Below the pieces are notes generated by a model. The model saw nothing but the letters and a program-made list of their open reading frames with translations. It was not told the DNA's origin and did not search any database. DNA of 64,000 nt. Origin: Pseudonocardia sp. EC080619-01 (GTDB taxonomy: Bacteria > Actinomycetota > Actinomycetes > Mycobacteriales > Pseudonocardiaceae). Where the stretch lies: positions 5,006,501 to 5,070,500 of the forward strand of contig NZ_CP012184.1 in NCBI RefSeq assembly GCF_001420995.1, in the 5' to 3' direction. A program made the translations under genes and the position numbers. Below, piece by piece: positions 1-7,260 of this stretch. Position 1 is the stretch's first letter. The number at the start of each line of letters is the position of its first letter.

Positions 1-1170
1 GTTCAGCGCGGCCTTCGCCATGTTGGTGTGCGGGTGCCCCGGCGCCTTGTAGCCGCGCCCGAACACACCCTCCATCGCGGACACGTTCACCACGTACCGG
101 TTGCGGAACGGCGACGCCGCCATCGCCGGCCGCAGGCGGGAGACCAGCACGAACGGCGCCGTCTGGTTGCACAGCTGCACCTCGAGCAGCTCCAGCGGAT
201 CGACGTGCTCGACGTTGTCGACCCAGCTGTTGACGGCCGCGGTGTCGGGCAGCAGGCCGCCTGCGTCGACCGCGGTGCCGTCGGCGATCCGCTCCGGCGA
301 CGCCGAGCGGGCCGTGGTCGCGAGCGCGGCGAGATCGGCGCCCGGCACGGCACCGGCGAGCAGCGCCGGGTGCTCCCGGGTGGTCGCGTGCGCGAACGAC
401 ACGATCTCGGGCAGCTCCCCGGGCGGCAGCGGCTCGGCCTCGGCCGCCTCGAGCGCCGAGTACGACCCCCGCGACCGCCGGACGGTCTGCGCCGCGTTGT
501 TGACCAGGATGTCGAGCGGCCCGGCGGCGGCGACCTCGTCGGCGAGCGCGACGACCTGGGTCGGGTCGCGCAGGTCCACCCCGATCACGCGGAGGCGGTG
601 CAGCCAGTCGGCGCTGTCGTCGAGGGCGGCGAACCGGCGGGCGGCGTCGCGCGGGAAGCGGGTGGTGATCGTGAGGTGCGCGCCGTCGCGCAGCAGCCGC
701 AGCGCGATGTACATGCCGATCTTGGCCCGGCCACCGGTGAGCAGCGCACGACGGCCGGTGAGGTCGGTGCGGGCGTCGCGGTGCGCGTGGTGTGCGGCCG
801 CGCAGTCCGGGCAGAGCTGGTGGTAGAAGGCGTCGACGAGGGTGTAGCGCGCCTTGCAGACGTAGCACCCGCGGGCGCGGTTCAGCACGCCGGCGGTCGC
901 GCCGGGTGCGGAGGAGACGAGCGGGATGCCGGCCGTCTCGTCGTCGATCCGGCCCGCCGCGCCGGTCGCGGTCCGCGCGGTGACGGCGTCGTCGGCGTCG
1001 CGCTCCGAACGCCGCTTCGCCGCCCGCCGGCGCAGGCGCACCGACTTCCAGATCCCGGCCGTGGCCCGCCGGACGGCGACCGCGTCGGGGTGCTCGGGCT
1101 CCAGCTCGTCGACCTGCGCGAGAACCCTCAGCGCGGTCGCGAGCTCGTCCGGGTCGATGCCGCTGGTCAC
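1..1170 (-). CDS. SDR-family oxidoreductase with N-terminal zinc ribbon (3' end beyond window)
   Basis: Starts at a GTG (MTSGIDPDEL...) and runs off the left edge, so only the first 390 codons are present. The first ~100 residues are an unusual extension ending in a CxxC...CxxC zinc ribbon (CYVCK ... CPDC). The Rossmann fold follows, with a TGGRAKIG nucleotide loop, a VDLRD strand and the NNAAQT motif, typical of NAD(P)-dependent short-chain dehydrogenases. At the catalytic position the usual YxxxK reads TNMAK (within HPHTNMAKAAL), so the Tyr is replaced by Thr while the Lys is kept. Classical SDR catalysis is therefore doubtful. Substrate unknown. The heme oxygenase gene lies 26 bp upstream on the same strand. 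Confidence 0.85.
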   Translation of the reverse strand, partial: MTSGIDPDELATALRVLAQVDELEPEHPDAVAVRRATAGIWKSVRLRRRAAKRRSERDADDAVTARTATGAAGRIDDETAGIPLVSSAPGATAGVLNRARGCYVCKARYTLVDAFYHQLCPDCAAAHHAHRDARTDLTGRRALLTGGRAKIGMYIALRLLRDGAHLTITTRFPRDAARRFAALDDSADWLHRLRVIGVDLRDPTQVVALADEVAAAGPLDILVNNAAQTVRRSRGSYSALEAAEAEPLPPGELPEIVSFAHATTREHPALLAGAVPGADLAALATTARSASPERIADGTAVDAGGLLPDTAAVNSWVDNVEHVDPLELLEVQLCNQTAPFVLVSRLRPAMAASPFRNRYVVNVSAMEGVFGRGYKAPGHPHTNMAKAALN

Positions 1171-1196
1171 CGCACCAGTCTAGGAATCACCGACGG

Positions 1197-1856
1197 TCAC
1201 GAGGCGAGCGGCTGCTCCAGCCCGACCTCCTCGGCCATCTCGGACAGCACCTCGATGTTCAGCCGGAACGCGAGGACGGCCTCGGCGGCCACCCGGGACC
1301 GGGCCGCGGCGTCCCACGGGGCGGCGTCGAGCAGCGCGCGGTACCGGGTCCGGAACCGGGGCGGCGCGCCGAGCGAGGAGAAGTCGTAGAAGCGGACGCC
1401 GTCGCCGGACAGCCCGTAGGTGCGCTGCAGCAGCCTGCCGATCACCTGGCCGCCGGACAGGTCGCCCAGGTAGCGGATGTAGTGGTGGGCCACGAACCGC
1501 TCGGGATCCGTCGCCGCGGTGCGCAGTCGCTCCACGTAACGCGCGGTGGAGGGCAGGATCCGCGGGACGCCGCTGCCGAGCGCGTCGAGATCGTCGTGCA
1601 GGGCGGGCAACCTGCGCAGCTCGTCGATGACGAACGGCCCGGCGACCGGGTGGTCGGCCATCACGTCGGAGGCCGCCTCGAGGGCGGTGTAGATCGCGCC
1701 GTACTGCTCGGCGAGCAGGGTGTAGGCGTCCAGCGGCAGACCGCCGTCCAGCAGTGCGGCCATGTAAGTGGAGTGGTGTGCCTGCTCGTGGACCTCGTAC
1801 GTGGCCTGCCGGAGTTCGGCGGACAACGTCCCCGAGATCGGGGTCGTGGCGCCCAT
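1197..1856 (-). CDS. hmuO: Heme oxygenase (biliverdin-producing, HmuO type)
   Basis: 219 aa, the usual size of bacterial soluble heme oxygenases. These cleave heme with O2 and electrons to biliverdin, CO and Fe2+, releasing iron in the cytoplasm. The N-terminal segment VHEQAHHSTYM matches the proximal-His region of HmuO, with His23 the likely heme ligand, and the distal-helix signature YIRYLGDLSGGQVIGR is intact. The gene lies 68 bp downstream of a TetR gene on the same strand. That short gap holds a perfect TetR-like palindrome, and an iron-box-like sequence overlaps the TetR stop codon. Control by heme/ligand and iron is inferred. No heme uptake genes are adjacent. Confidence 0.95.
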   Translation of the reverse strand: MGATTPISGTLSAELRQATYEVHEQAHHSTYMAALLDGGLPLDAYTLLAEQYGAIYTALEAASDVMADHPVAGPFVIDELRRLPALHDDLDALGSGVPRILPSTARYVERLRTAATDPERFVAHHYIRYLGDLSGGQVIGRLLQRTYGLSGDGVRFYDFSSLGAPPRFRTRYRALLDAAPWDAAARSRVAAEAVLAFRLNIEVLSEMAEEVGLEQPLAS

Positions 1857-1869
1857 CGGCCCTCCCGTG

Positions 1870-1890
1870 GATCTGACACCGTGTCAGATC
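1870..1890. promoter_or_regulatory. Perfect inverted repeat upstream of heme oxygenase (TetR-type operator candidate)
   Basis: Two perfect 10-bp arms around a single central base, with core TCTGACACCGTGTCAGA, 13 bp upstream of the heme oxygenase start. The TGACAC/GTGTCA core resembles operators of TetR-family repressors, and a TetR gene is the next gene upstream. Binding is inferred. Confidence 0.7.
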
Positions 1891-1908
1891 CGATGGTAGG
1901 CCGTGCGA

Positions 1909-1927
1909 CGCGGTAAGGCTAGCCTCA
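1909..1927. promoter_or_regulatory. Iron box-like site (IdeR/DtxR/DmdR) near heme oxygenase
   Basis: The stretch with core GGTAAGGCTAGCCTCA matches 13 of 19 positions of the IdeR/DtxR consensus TTAGGTTAGGCTAACCTAA by hand alignment, including a perfect AGGCTAGCCT palindrome. It overlaps the stop codon of the TetR gene and sits 53-71 bp upstream of the heme oxygenase start. Corynebacterial hmuO is known to be repressed by DtxR, which makes the site plausible. Confidence 0.5.
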
Positions 1928-2524
1928 GTCGTGGGTCGTCGTCGAGACCATCCGCAGGACGGCGGCGACCGCGGTGTCCACGGTGGCCTCCAGTTGCGGG
2001 GGTGCGACGTCGACGATCTTCCGGCTGGACAGTGCCGCGGCGACGAGCGCGGCGAGCACCGCCGGGTCGTCGTCGACCATCGAGCCGTCGGCCGCACCGT
2101 CCCGGAGGATCGCGGTCAGCCGGTCGCCGATCGGGTCGGCGTGCGCGGCGATCCGCCGGTAGGCCTGCGGGTCCAGCGCTCCGGCGAGCGCCTGACCAGG
2201 CGGGAGGTGGAACTCGGCGAGCCGGCGCAGCTGCATCCGGGCGAACACGGCCAGGCGCTCCGCGGGGGACGACACCCCGGCCAGTGCCGCGTCGAGGTCC
2301 TCGACGTAGCGGGCGGCCTCGTGCTCGACGAACGCGACCAGCAGCGCCTGGCGGTCCGGGAAGTGGTTGTACATCGCCGACCGGCCGACGCCGGCGGCAG
2401 CGGCGACGCCGGACAGCGTCACCTGCTCGAAGCCGCGCTCGTAGAGCTGCTCGCGCAGCGCGGCGAACACCCGCTCGCGCACCTGCTCGCGATGCGTCGC
2501 GAGCGAGCCCAGGACCTTCGGCAC
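1925..2524 (-). CDS. TetR-family transcriptional regulator
   Basis: 199 aa starting at GTG. The N-terminal helix-turn-helix is clear (residues ~15-62: RVFAALREQLYERGFEQVTL ... GVGRSAMYNHFPDRQALL), followed by an all-helical ligand domain without a recognisable subfamily signature. It lies directly upstream of the heme oxygenase gene, and the palindrome between them is its likely operator. The arrangement suggests a local regulator of heme breakdown, but the ligand is unknown. Confidence 0.9.
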   Translation of the reverse strand: MPKVLGSLATHREQVRERVFAALREQLYERGFEQVTLSGVAAAAGVGRSAMYNHFPDRQALLVAFVEHEAARYVEDLDAALAGVSSPAERLAVFARMQLRRLAEFHLPPGQALAGALDPQAYRRIAAHADPIGDRLTAILRDGAADGSMVDDDPAVLAALVAAALSSRKIVDVAPPQLEATVDTAVAAVLRMVSTTTHD

Positions 2525-2577
2525 GCGGGCCAGTGTAGGCCCGCGCGCCGGGTCGCGAGGGGTGCCTCAGCGGCGGG

Positions 2578-3063
2578 TCAGAGCTGCGCGAGCACCGACT
2601 CGACGCCGGACACCTCGACGCTGGAGGGGACGTCCTCGACGCCGATCCACTGGACGACGCCGTCCTTGACGATCGCGGCGTACCGCTTCGAGCGGGTGCC
2701 GAGACCGAAGGCGGAGCCGTCCATGTCGAGACCGGCGGCCTTCGCGAAGTCGGCGTTGCCGTCGGCCAGCATGAGGACGGCGTCGCCCACGTTGCGGGCC
2801 TCGGCCCAGGCGGCGAGCACGAACGCGTCGTTGGCGGAGGTGCAGGCGACGGTGTCGACGCCCTTGGCCTTCAGCTCGTCGGCACGCAGCACGTAGCCGG
2901 GCAGGTGGGTGTCGGAGCACGCCGGGGTGAACGCCCCGGGCACGCCGAACAGGACGACCGTGCCCGAGCCCAGCGCGGTCGCGCTCTGGACCTTCGTCGG
3001 GCCGTCGGCGGTCGGGGTCATGAGGGTGACGTCGGGGATCTGGTCACCGGCAGCGAGTGCCAC
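2578..3063 (-). CDS. Peroxiredoxin, Prx5/AhpE-like
   Basis: 161 aa thiol peroxidase reducing hydrogen or organic peroxides. The motif PGAFTPACSDTHLPGY carries the peroxidatic cysteine (Cys49 from the chosen start). A second cysteine at position 74 (DTVACTSAND) is in the usual Prx5 location, and the C-terminal half (FGLGTRSKRYA) matches the family. I chose the internal GTG (MALAAGDQIPDV) because a GGAGG ribosome binding site lies 6 nt upstream. An in-frame start 24 nt further upstream has none. The gene stands alone upstream of the TetR/heme oxygenase pair, so a role against heme-derived oxidants is possible but not shown. Confidence 0.93.
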   Translation of the reverse strand: MALAAGDQIPDVTLMTPTADGPTKVQSATALGSGTVVLFGVPGAFTPACSDTHLPGYVLRADELKAKGVDTVACTSANDAFVLAAWAEARNVGDAVLMLADGNADFAKAAGLDMDGSAFGLGTRSKRYAAIVKDGVVQWIGVEDVPSSVEVSGVESVLAQL

Positions 3064-3195
3064 GGGGGTCCTCCACGGGGAGTGCACGGACGGTCGTGCG
3101 CAACCCTAGCCCCGGCGCGCGCCGGCGCCGGACCCACATGCCGCCCCGCCCGCCCGTTGCCGCTCTCGCGCCCGACCGACAGAAGCGCCACCCGC

Positions 3196-3535
3196 GGCGG
3201 ACCCGCACAGCTCGTGCCGGCCCCGCACGGCTCGTGTAGGACCCGCACAGCTCGCGCCGCACAGCTCGCGCCGCACAGCTCGCGCCGCACAGCTCGCGCC
3301 GCACAGCTCGCGCCGGACCCGCACAGCTCGCGCCGCACAGCTCGCGTCGGCCCGCACAGCTCGCGCCGGCCCCGCACAGCTCGCGCCGCGCCCCCGCGCC
3401 GGGCCCGCACGGCCCACCGCGGAACCGCAAAGGTCGTGGCGGAACCGCACAGGTCGTGGCGGAACCGCACAGGTTCTGCCTCGTGCGGGGGCAGCACAGC
3501 CTGTGCGGTCTGCGGAGCATCTGTGCGGTTGCCGG
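3196..3535. repeat. Repeat block 1: CCGCACAG-word repeats, partly in 14-bp tandem
   Basis: The stretch between the peroxiredoxin (start 3063) and the next gene (ending 3571) holds no convincing gene. It contains ten copies of GCACAGCTCG at 3205, 3245, 3259, 3273, 3287, 3301, 3321, 3335, 3354 and 3374. Five of these are in perfect 14-bp period from 3245 (unit GCACAGCTCGCGCC). Then come three ~21-bp units built on GGAACCGCACAGGTCGTGGC (3420-3480) and inverted CTGTGCGG copies to 3530. The same word recurs in the block on the other side of the gene at 3571-4506. Confidence 0.9.
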
Positions 3536-3570
3536 ACCGGGTGTGGTCCGGCGCGGCGCCCGACCCGGGG

Positions 3571-4506
3571 TCACCTGGCCAGGGCTCGGCGGAGGCGGGC
3601 TGCCGCCTCGGCGAAGTCGGCCAGGTCGGCCCAGGTCCAGCGGACGACCGCGAGTCCCTCCGCCCGCAACCTGTCCTCGCGCAGCTTCTCCTCCCAGAGC
3701 ACCTCGGCCGGGTCCTGGTCGGGACGCAGCTCGCGGCCGTACTTGACCCGGCCGTCGAACTCGGCGACGACCCGCTGCTCCGGCCACCCGAAGTCGGTGA
3801 CGTGTCGGTGTCCGCCGCAGTGCACCTCCCACTGCAGCACCGGCGCGGGGAACCCGGCCCGGGCCAGGGCGATCCGGCTGCGGGTCTCGCCGACGCTCCC
3901 CGAACGCCCGTCCGCGGCCGCCGCCACCCGGCGGACCGTGCCGATGCCGGACCGTCCGGCCGCCGCGGTGACCGTGGTGGCCAGCTCGTCGGGCGTCATC
4001 ACCGGGGGCCGGCCCTGCGACCGGCGGGCGAGTGCACGGTCGGCGACGACGAGTCCGCGCTCGAACCCGGCCGTCCGTGCGATGTCGACGACCGTCCGCG
4101 CCGGGGTGGTCACGGCGATACCGCCGACCGTCGTCCGGTCGTCGGACGCCAGCGGGGACGGGTGGACGTGGAGGTCCCGGGTCCGGCGGCCACCGTGCGA
4201 GCGGTCACGGGTGACGTGCACGCGGTCGAGCGGAAGCCCCCAGGTGTCCAGGCCGCGCACGACCGCCGCCGATACGTGGCTGGCGACGGCTCCCGGTGCC
4301 AGCTGGCGGAGCGCGGCACGGACCGCCGCGCGGTGCCGGGCACGGAGCTGATTCAGCGCAGGATCGGCGGCCTCGAGGTACGCGCCGCGCCGGATCGCGA
4401 CGAGCTCGCCGCGCGCGAGGGCCCGGCCGATCTCGTCCTCGTCGAAACCGGCGGCGCGCAGATCGCTTCGGAGCCGTACACCGCGTGCGGGCAGGGAACC
4501 GTCCAT
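3571..4506 (-). CDS. AbiEi-like wHTH plus DUF559/VSR-like nuclease-fold protein
   Basis: 311 aa from ATG 4506 (MDGSLPARGVRLRSDLRAAGF); longer starts are in frame but poorly supported. The N-terminal ~80 residues (GFDEDEIGRALARGELVAIRRGAYL) resemble the winged-helix domain of AbiEi-type antitoxins. The C-terminal ~110 residues (TDFGWPEQRVVAEFDGRVKYG ... WEEKLREDRLRAEGLAVVRWTW) look like the DUF559/VSR-like restriction-endonuclease fold, with an acidic E-F-D-G strand and a downstream EEK. This two-part architecture is common and uncharacterised in actinobacteria. No AbiEii toxin is adjacent, so a toxin-antitoxin role is not supported. Both flanks are filled with repeats of one short word, which is unusual. 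Confidence 0.75.
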   Translation of the reverse strand: MDGSLPARGVRLRSDLRAAGFDEDEIGRALARGELVAIRRGAYLEAADPALNQLRARHRAAVRAALRQLAPGAVASHVSAAVVRGLDTWGLPLDRVHVTRDRSHGGRRTRDLHVHPSPLASDDRTTVGGIAVTTPARTVVDIARTAGFERGLVVADRALARRSQGRPPVMTPDELATTVTAAAGRSGIGTVRRVAAAADGRSGSVGETRSRIALARAGFPAPVLQWEVHCGGHRHVTDFGWPEQRVVAEFDGRVKYGRELRPDQDPAEVLWEEKLREDRLRAEGLAVVRWTWADLADFAEAAARLRRALAR

Positions 4507-4619
4507 GCCGCGCAGGCAACACTGCCGGCCCGTCGACCGGGCCGAGCCCGCCGATCCCGTTCGCGATCGCATCGCGTCCGCTCACCGGCGGGACCTGCTT
4601 CGCCCGTCGCCGCACGGGA

Positions 4620-5345
4620 TCTCCGGCTGCCGCTCGATCTCGGTCCTGCGCGGCGGCCCCACCACCTGTGCGAGCGCCGCGCCCACGGGGGCCGCGCCCA
4701 GTGACGGATACACCCGTGCGGATCCGGCCGTGCCGCGGCTCGGTTACCCGATTCGGTGCCGCACATGCTGTACGGCTGTCGCACGATCCCAGTCCTCTGC
4801 GAGAGCATTACAACCTGTGCGGGCGCTCCACAACCTGCGGGACTGCAGCGGTTCCTGCTCCGGCACGGAGCGACGGACCCGTGCGGAACGGAGGCGATCT
4901 GCTCGGCGCGATCCGCTCGGCTCAGCGCCGCACAGGTTGTGGGGTTCCCGCACGAGATCGGGCTTGTGCGGCTCGAACGAGACCTACGCGGTTCCGCCGG
5001 GATGTGTGCGGCTGTCTCGGAACCTGTGCGGCTGGGTGGGGGAGGACGAGCGCGGTCCGGTGACTGCAGCGCATCGCCCTCGGGCCGGGAGCCGGGAAGG
5101 TTCCGGAAGCCGCTGATCCCGATCACTGGCGCTCCGGATGCCGGTCTCCCGCATCGGACGGGCGCGCCCCCGCACAGCCGGCGTGCCCCGCACTGGCCGG
5201 CGTGCCCCCGCACTGGCCGGCGTGCCCCCGCACAGGCCGGTCTGCTCCCGCACAGGACTGGTCCCGTGCGGGAGCAGCACTCCCTGTGCGGGAGCGTGCC
5301 GCGGGGTGCCGCGCGCGGTGCGGCGGTGCGGCGCGTGGTGCGGTG
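4620..5345. repeat. Repeat block 2: dispersed and inverted CCGCACAG/CTGTGCGG words
   Basis: The 852 bp between the AbiEi/DUF559 gene and the amine oxidase stop hold no convincing gene. They carry many copies of CCGCAC(A/T)G and its complement, for example CCGCACAGGTTGTGG near 4930, ACCTGTGCGGCTGGG near 5030, and ACAACCTGTGCGGG near 4810. From about 5169 to 5240 there is a ~20-bp tandem array with core CCGCACTGGCCGGCGTGCC. This is the same word family as repeat block 1, in both orientations. Confidence 0.85.
5244..5275. terminator. Perfect 10-bp stem hairpin downstream of amine oxidase
   Basis: GCTCCCGCAC (5244-5253) and GTGCGGGAGC (5266-5275) are exact inverted copies around a 12-nt loop, with a second GTGCGGGAGC copy at 5286-5295. 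It sits ~84 bp past the amine oxidase stop codon (minus strand), so it could act as a terminator, but it is built from the surrounding repeat family. No U-tract follows. Confidence 0.4.
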
Positions 5346-5358
5346 GTGCGGCGGCTGG

Positions 5359-7260
5359 TCAGTGGCAGTGCTTTCCTTCCGACGGCGGGACGTCCAGGGC
5401 CGGGTTGCGGTCGAAGAAGCCGGCGGGCTTCAGGGTGAAGCCGGTGTAGTCCACGGGCATGACCGGCCAGTCCTCGGTGCGCGGGAAGTGGGTCAGGCCG
5501 AAGGTGTGCCACAGCACGACGTCCTGCCCGTCGACGTCCCGGTCCGCAGCGGTCCAGGCGGGCAGCCCGGCCCCGCCCGGGTTCTGGTTGACGAAGTCAC
5601 CGGCCGGGTACCGCTCGGCCGGGTCGTAGCGCGTCACCCACAGCGCCTTCGTCGCGAACGCCGCCCGGGCCGCGATCGACGACGCCGGGTCGGCCAGCAG
5701 CGTCGGCTGGCCGTGCGGGTGCAGGACGTACCCGACCGGCTGCCCGAGCGCGTTCGTCTTCTCGGTGTTGACGACGTGCCACACCCGTGCGGTGCCGGGC
5801 GAGGCGTCCCGCTGCGCGCCGGACTCGGAGCCGAGCCGGGTCGCGGAGCGGGCGAACGCGTTGCCGTAGCGGTTCCCGTCGCCCATCGGCACCCGGACCG
5901 CCTCGACCTCCTCGACGGCGTTGGCGAGGCCGTCGACCGTCATGTCCAGGCGTGCGGAGAACAGGTGCTGGTGGAACGGTGCGCCGAGGCCGGGTGCGAT
6001 CTCGGTGGCGTGCTCCCCGGGGGTTCCCGAGGTGAACACGATGCCGGTGGCCTTGGCCTCCAGCTCGATGGTGCCGTCGAGGTAGAGGTACCAGTAGAAG
6101 CCGTAGTCGTAGTTCCCGATCGGGGTGAAGAACGAGATCACCAGCCGGCGCTGGCGGCGCACCTCGCGGGACCCGGTGAAGATGTCGGTGTGCTTCCAGA
6201 GGACGCCGTGGTCCTCCTCGTGCATGCAGATCGCGTTGCCGATCGTCTTCGGGTTGCCGAGGTCGTCGGCGATGGTGGCATCGACGTAGTGGATGTCGCC
6301 GAGGCAGTCGCAGCCCAGCTGCAGCGAGTCGGCGTAACGGGCGAACATGTACTCGCCGCAGTCGAAGTAGTTCTGCCAGAACCGGACCGGCGCCGGGTCG
6401 GCGTACGGCACCACCATCTCCGCGACCGACGCCCGGTAGCAGACTGGGCGGTCGTCGAACGAGATCTGGTGCAGGGTCAGGCCCTCGCGCTCGTTGAACC
6501 CGATCCGCAGGTCCCACTTCCCCCAGCGGACGCGGCCGTCGTCGACGGTGAACGACCGGCCCTCGGGCTGGGTGATCTCGATCGGCTTCAGGCCCTCCAG
6601 CGGCGGGCCCTGCACGGCCGGGTCGTCGAAGTTCCCGCTGGTCTCCGGCACCGGCACGACACCGGTGTCGATCACCCGGTCGACCGAGCGGTTCGTCAGG
6701 TCGATGTAGGCGACGAGCCCGTCGATCGGGTGCGCCCACGGGTGGTCGGACTCGGAGTCCTGGCGGAACCCGAAGGCGCGGGCCATCCGGCGCCCGGTCT
6801 CCTCGGCGTAGTCGTAGACGCCCGCCGACAGCGGCACGGCCCGGACCGACGCCGGCTCGATGCCCCGCTCCGCGAGCGCGGCCAGCCAGTCCGGTGAGGC
6901 GTTCAGGACGTCCTCGATGAACTCGAACTCGGAGTCGATGATCGGTGGCTGGCCGTCGGACGCGGGCTCCAGCTCCCGGCTCGACACGAGCTCGCCCGCG
7001 GTCGCCGAGACGACGGTGTCCCAGGACCGGCCGGACGCCAGGTCCAGCAGCACCACCCGGAAGCGGCGGTCGGGGACGCCGTCGTCGAACGCGAGGACGT
7101 CGGCCTTCGGCGGCTCCTCGGGCGCGAAGAACGCGTACCGGACGTGCTCGCCGAGCATCCCGGCCGCTGCGAGCACCTCCCGGACGGCGGCGACCTCGGC
7201 CTCGGTGGTCATGGTCAGCGGGTGCCCGGAGCGCGTCCGGGGCTCCTCGACGGCGGTCAT
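5359..7260 (-). CDS. Copper amine oxidase (topaquinone; phenylethylamine/histamine oxidase type)
   Basis: 633 aa cytoplasmic enzyme very close in pattern to Arthrobacter globiformis amine oxidase. It oxidises primary amines to aldehydes with release of H2O2 and NH3. The topaquinone site IGNYDYGFYW is present, with Tyr384 the residue converted to TPQ. The copper ligands are His430 and His432 (PFHQH) and His591 (GLTHFPR), and the catalytic-base region YFDCGEYMFARYADS is intact. No signal peptide. The ATG at 7260 has GGAGG just upstream and overlaps the stop of the upstream permease gene (ATGA), so import and oxidation of an amine are translationally coupled. The substrate cannot be read from sequence. 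Confidence 0.96.
   Translation of the reverse strand: MTAVEEPRTRSGHPLTMTTEAEVAAVREVLAAAGMLGEHVRYAFFAPEEPPKADVLAFDDGVPDRRFRVVLLDLASGRSWDTVVSATAGELVSSRELEPASDGQPPIIDSEFEFIEDVLNASPDWLAALAERGIEPASVRAVPLSAGVYDYAEETGRRMARAFGFRQDSESDHPWAHPIDGLVAYIDLTNRSVDRVIDTGVVPVPETSGNFDDPAVQGPPLEGLKPIEITQPEGRSFTVDDGRVRWGKWDLRIGFNEREGLTLHQISFDDRPVCYRASVAEMVVPYADPAPVRFWQNYFDCGEYMFARYADSLQLGCDCLGDIHYVDATIADDLGNPKTIGNAICMHEEDHGVLWKHTDIFTGSREVRRQRRLVISFFTPIGNYDYGFYWYLYLDGTIELEAKATGIVFTSGTPGEHATEIAPGLGAPFHQHLFSARLDMTVDGLANAVEEVEAVRVPMGDGNRYGNAFARSATRLGSESGAQRDASPGTARVWHVVNTEKTNALGQPVGYVLHPHGQPTLLADPASSIAARAAFATKALWVTRYDPAERYPAGDFVNQNPGGAGLPAWTAADRDVDGQDVVLWHTFGLTHFPRTEDWPVMPVDYTGFTLKPAGFFDRNPALDVPPSEGKHCH

Noticed and set aside
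3196..3400. Regular repeats resembling a CRISPR array
   Set aside because: Units are 14 bp, abut directly or with short irregular gaps, have no unique spacers of constant length, and no cas gene is nearby.
3018..3832. Several open frames through repeat block 1
   Set aside because: They translate into repeated ELCGASCA/RAVRRELCG-type text generated by the repeat, without conserved domains or ribosome binding sites.
3571..4506. Type IV toxin-antitoxin locus
   Set aside because: Only an AbiEi-like winged helix is present; no AbiEii nucleotidyltransferase gene is adjacent.
4353..5213. Open frames through repeat block 2 on both strands
   Set aside because: Composition follows the CCGCACAG repeats, with no plausible start and no domain; flanking genes account for the true coding edges.
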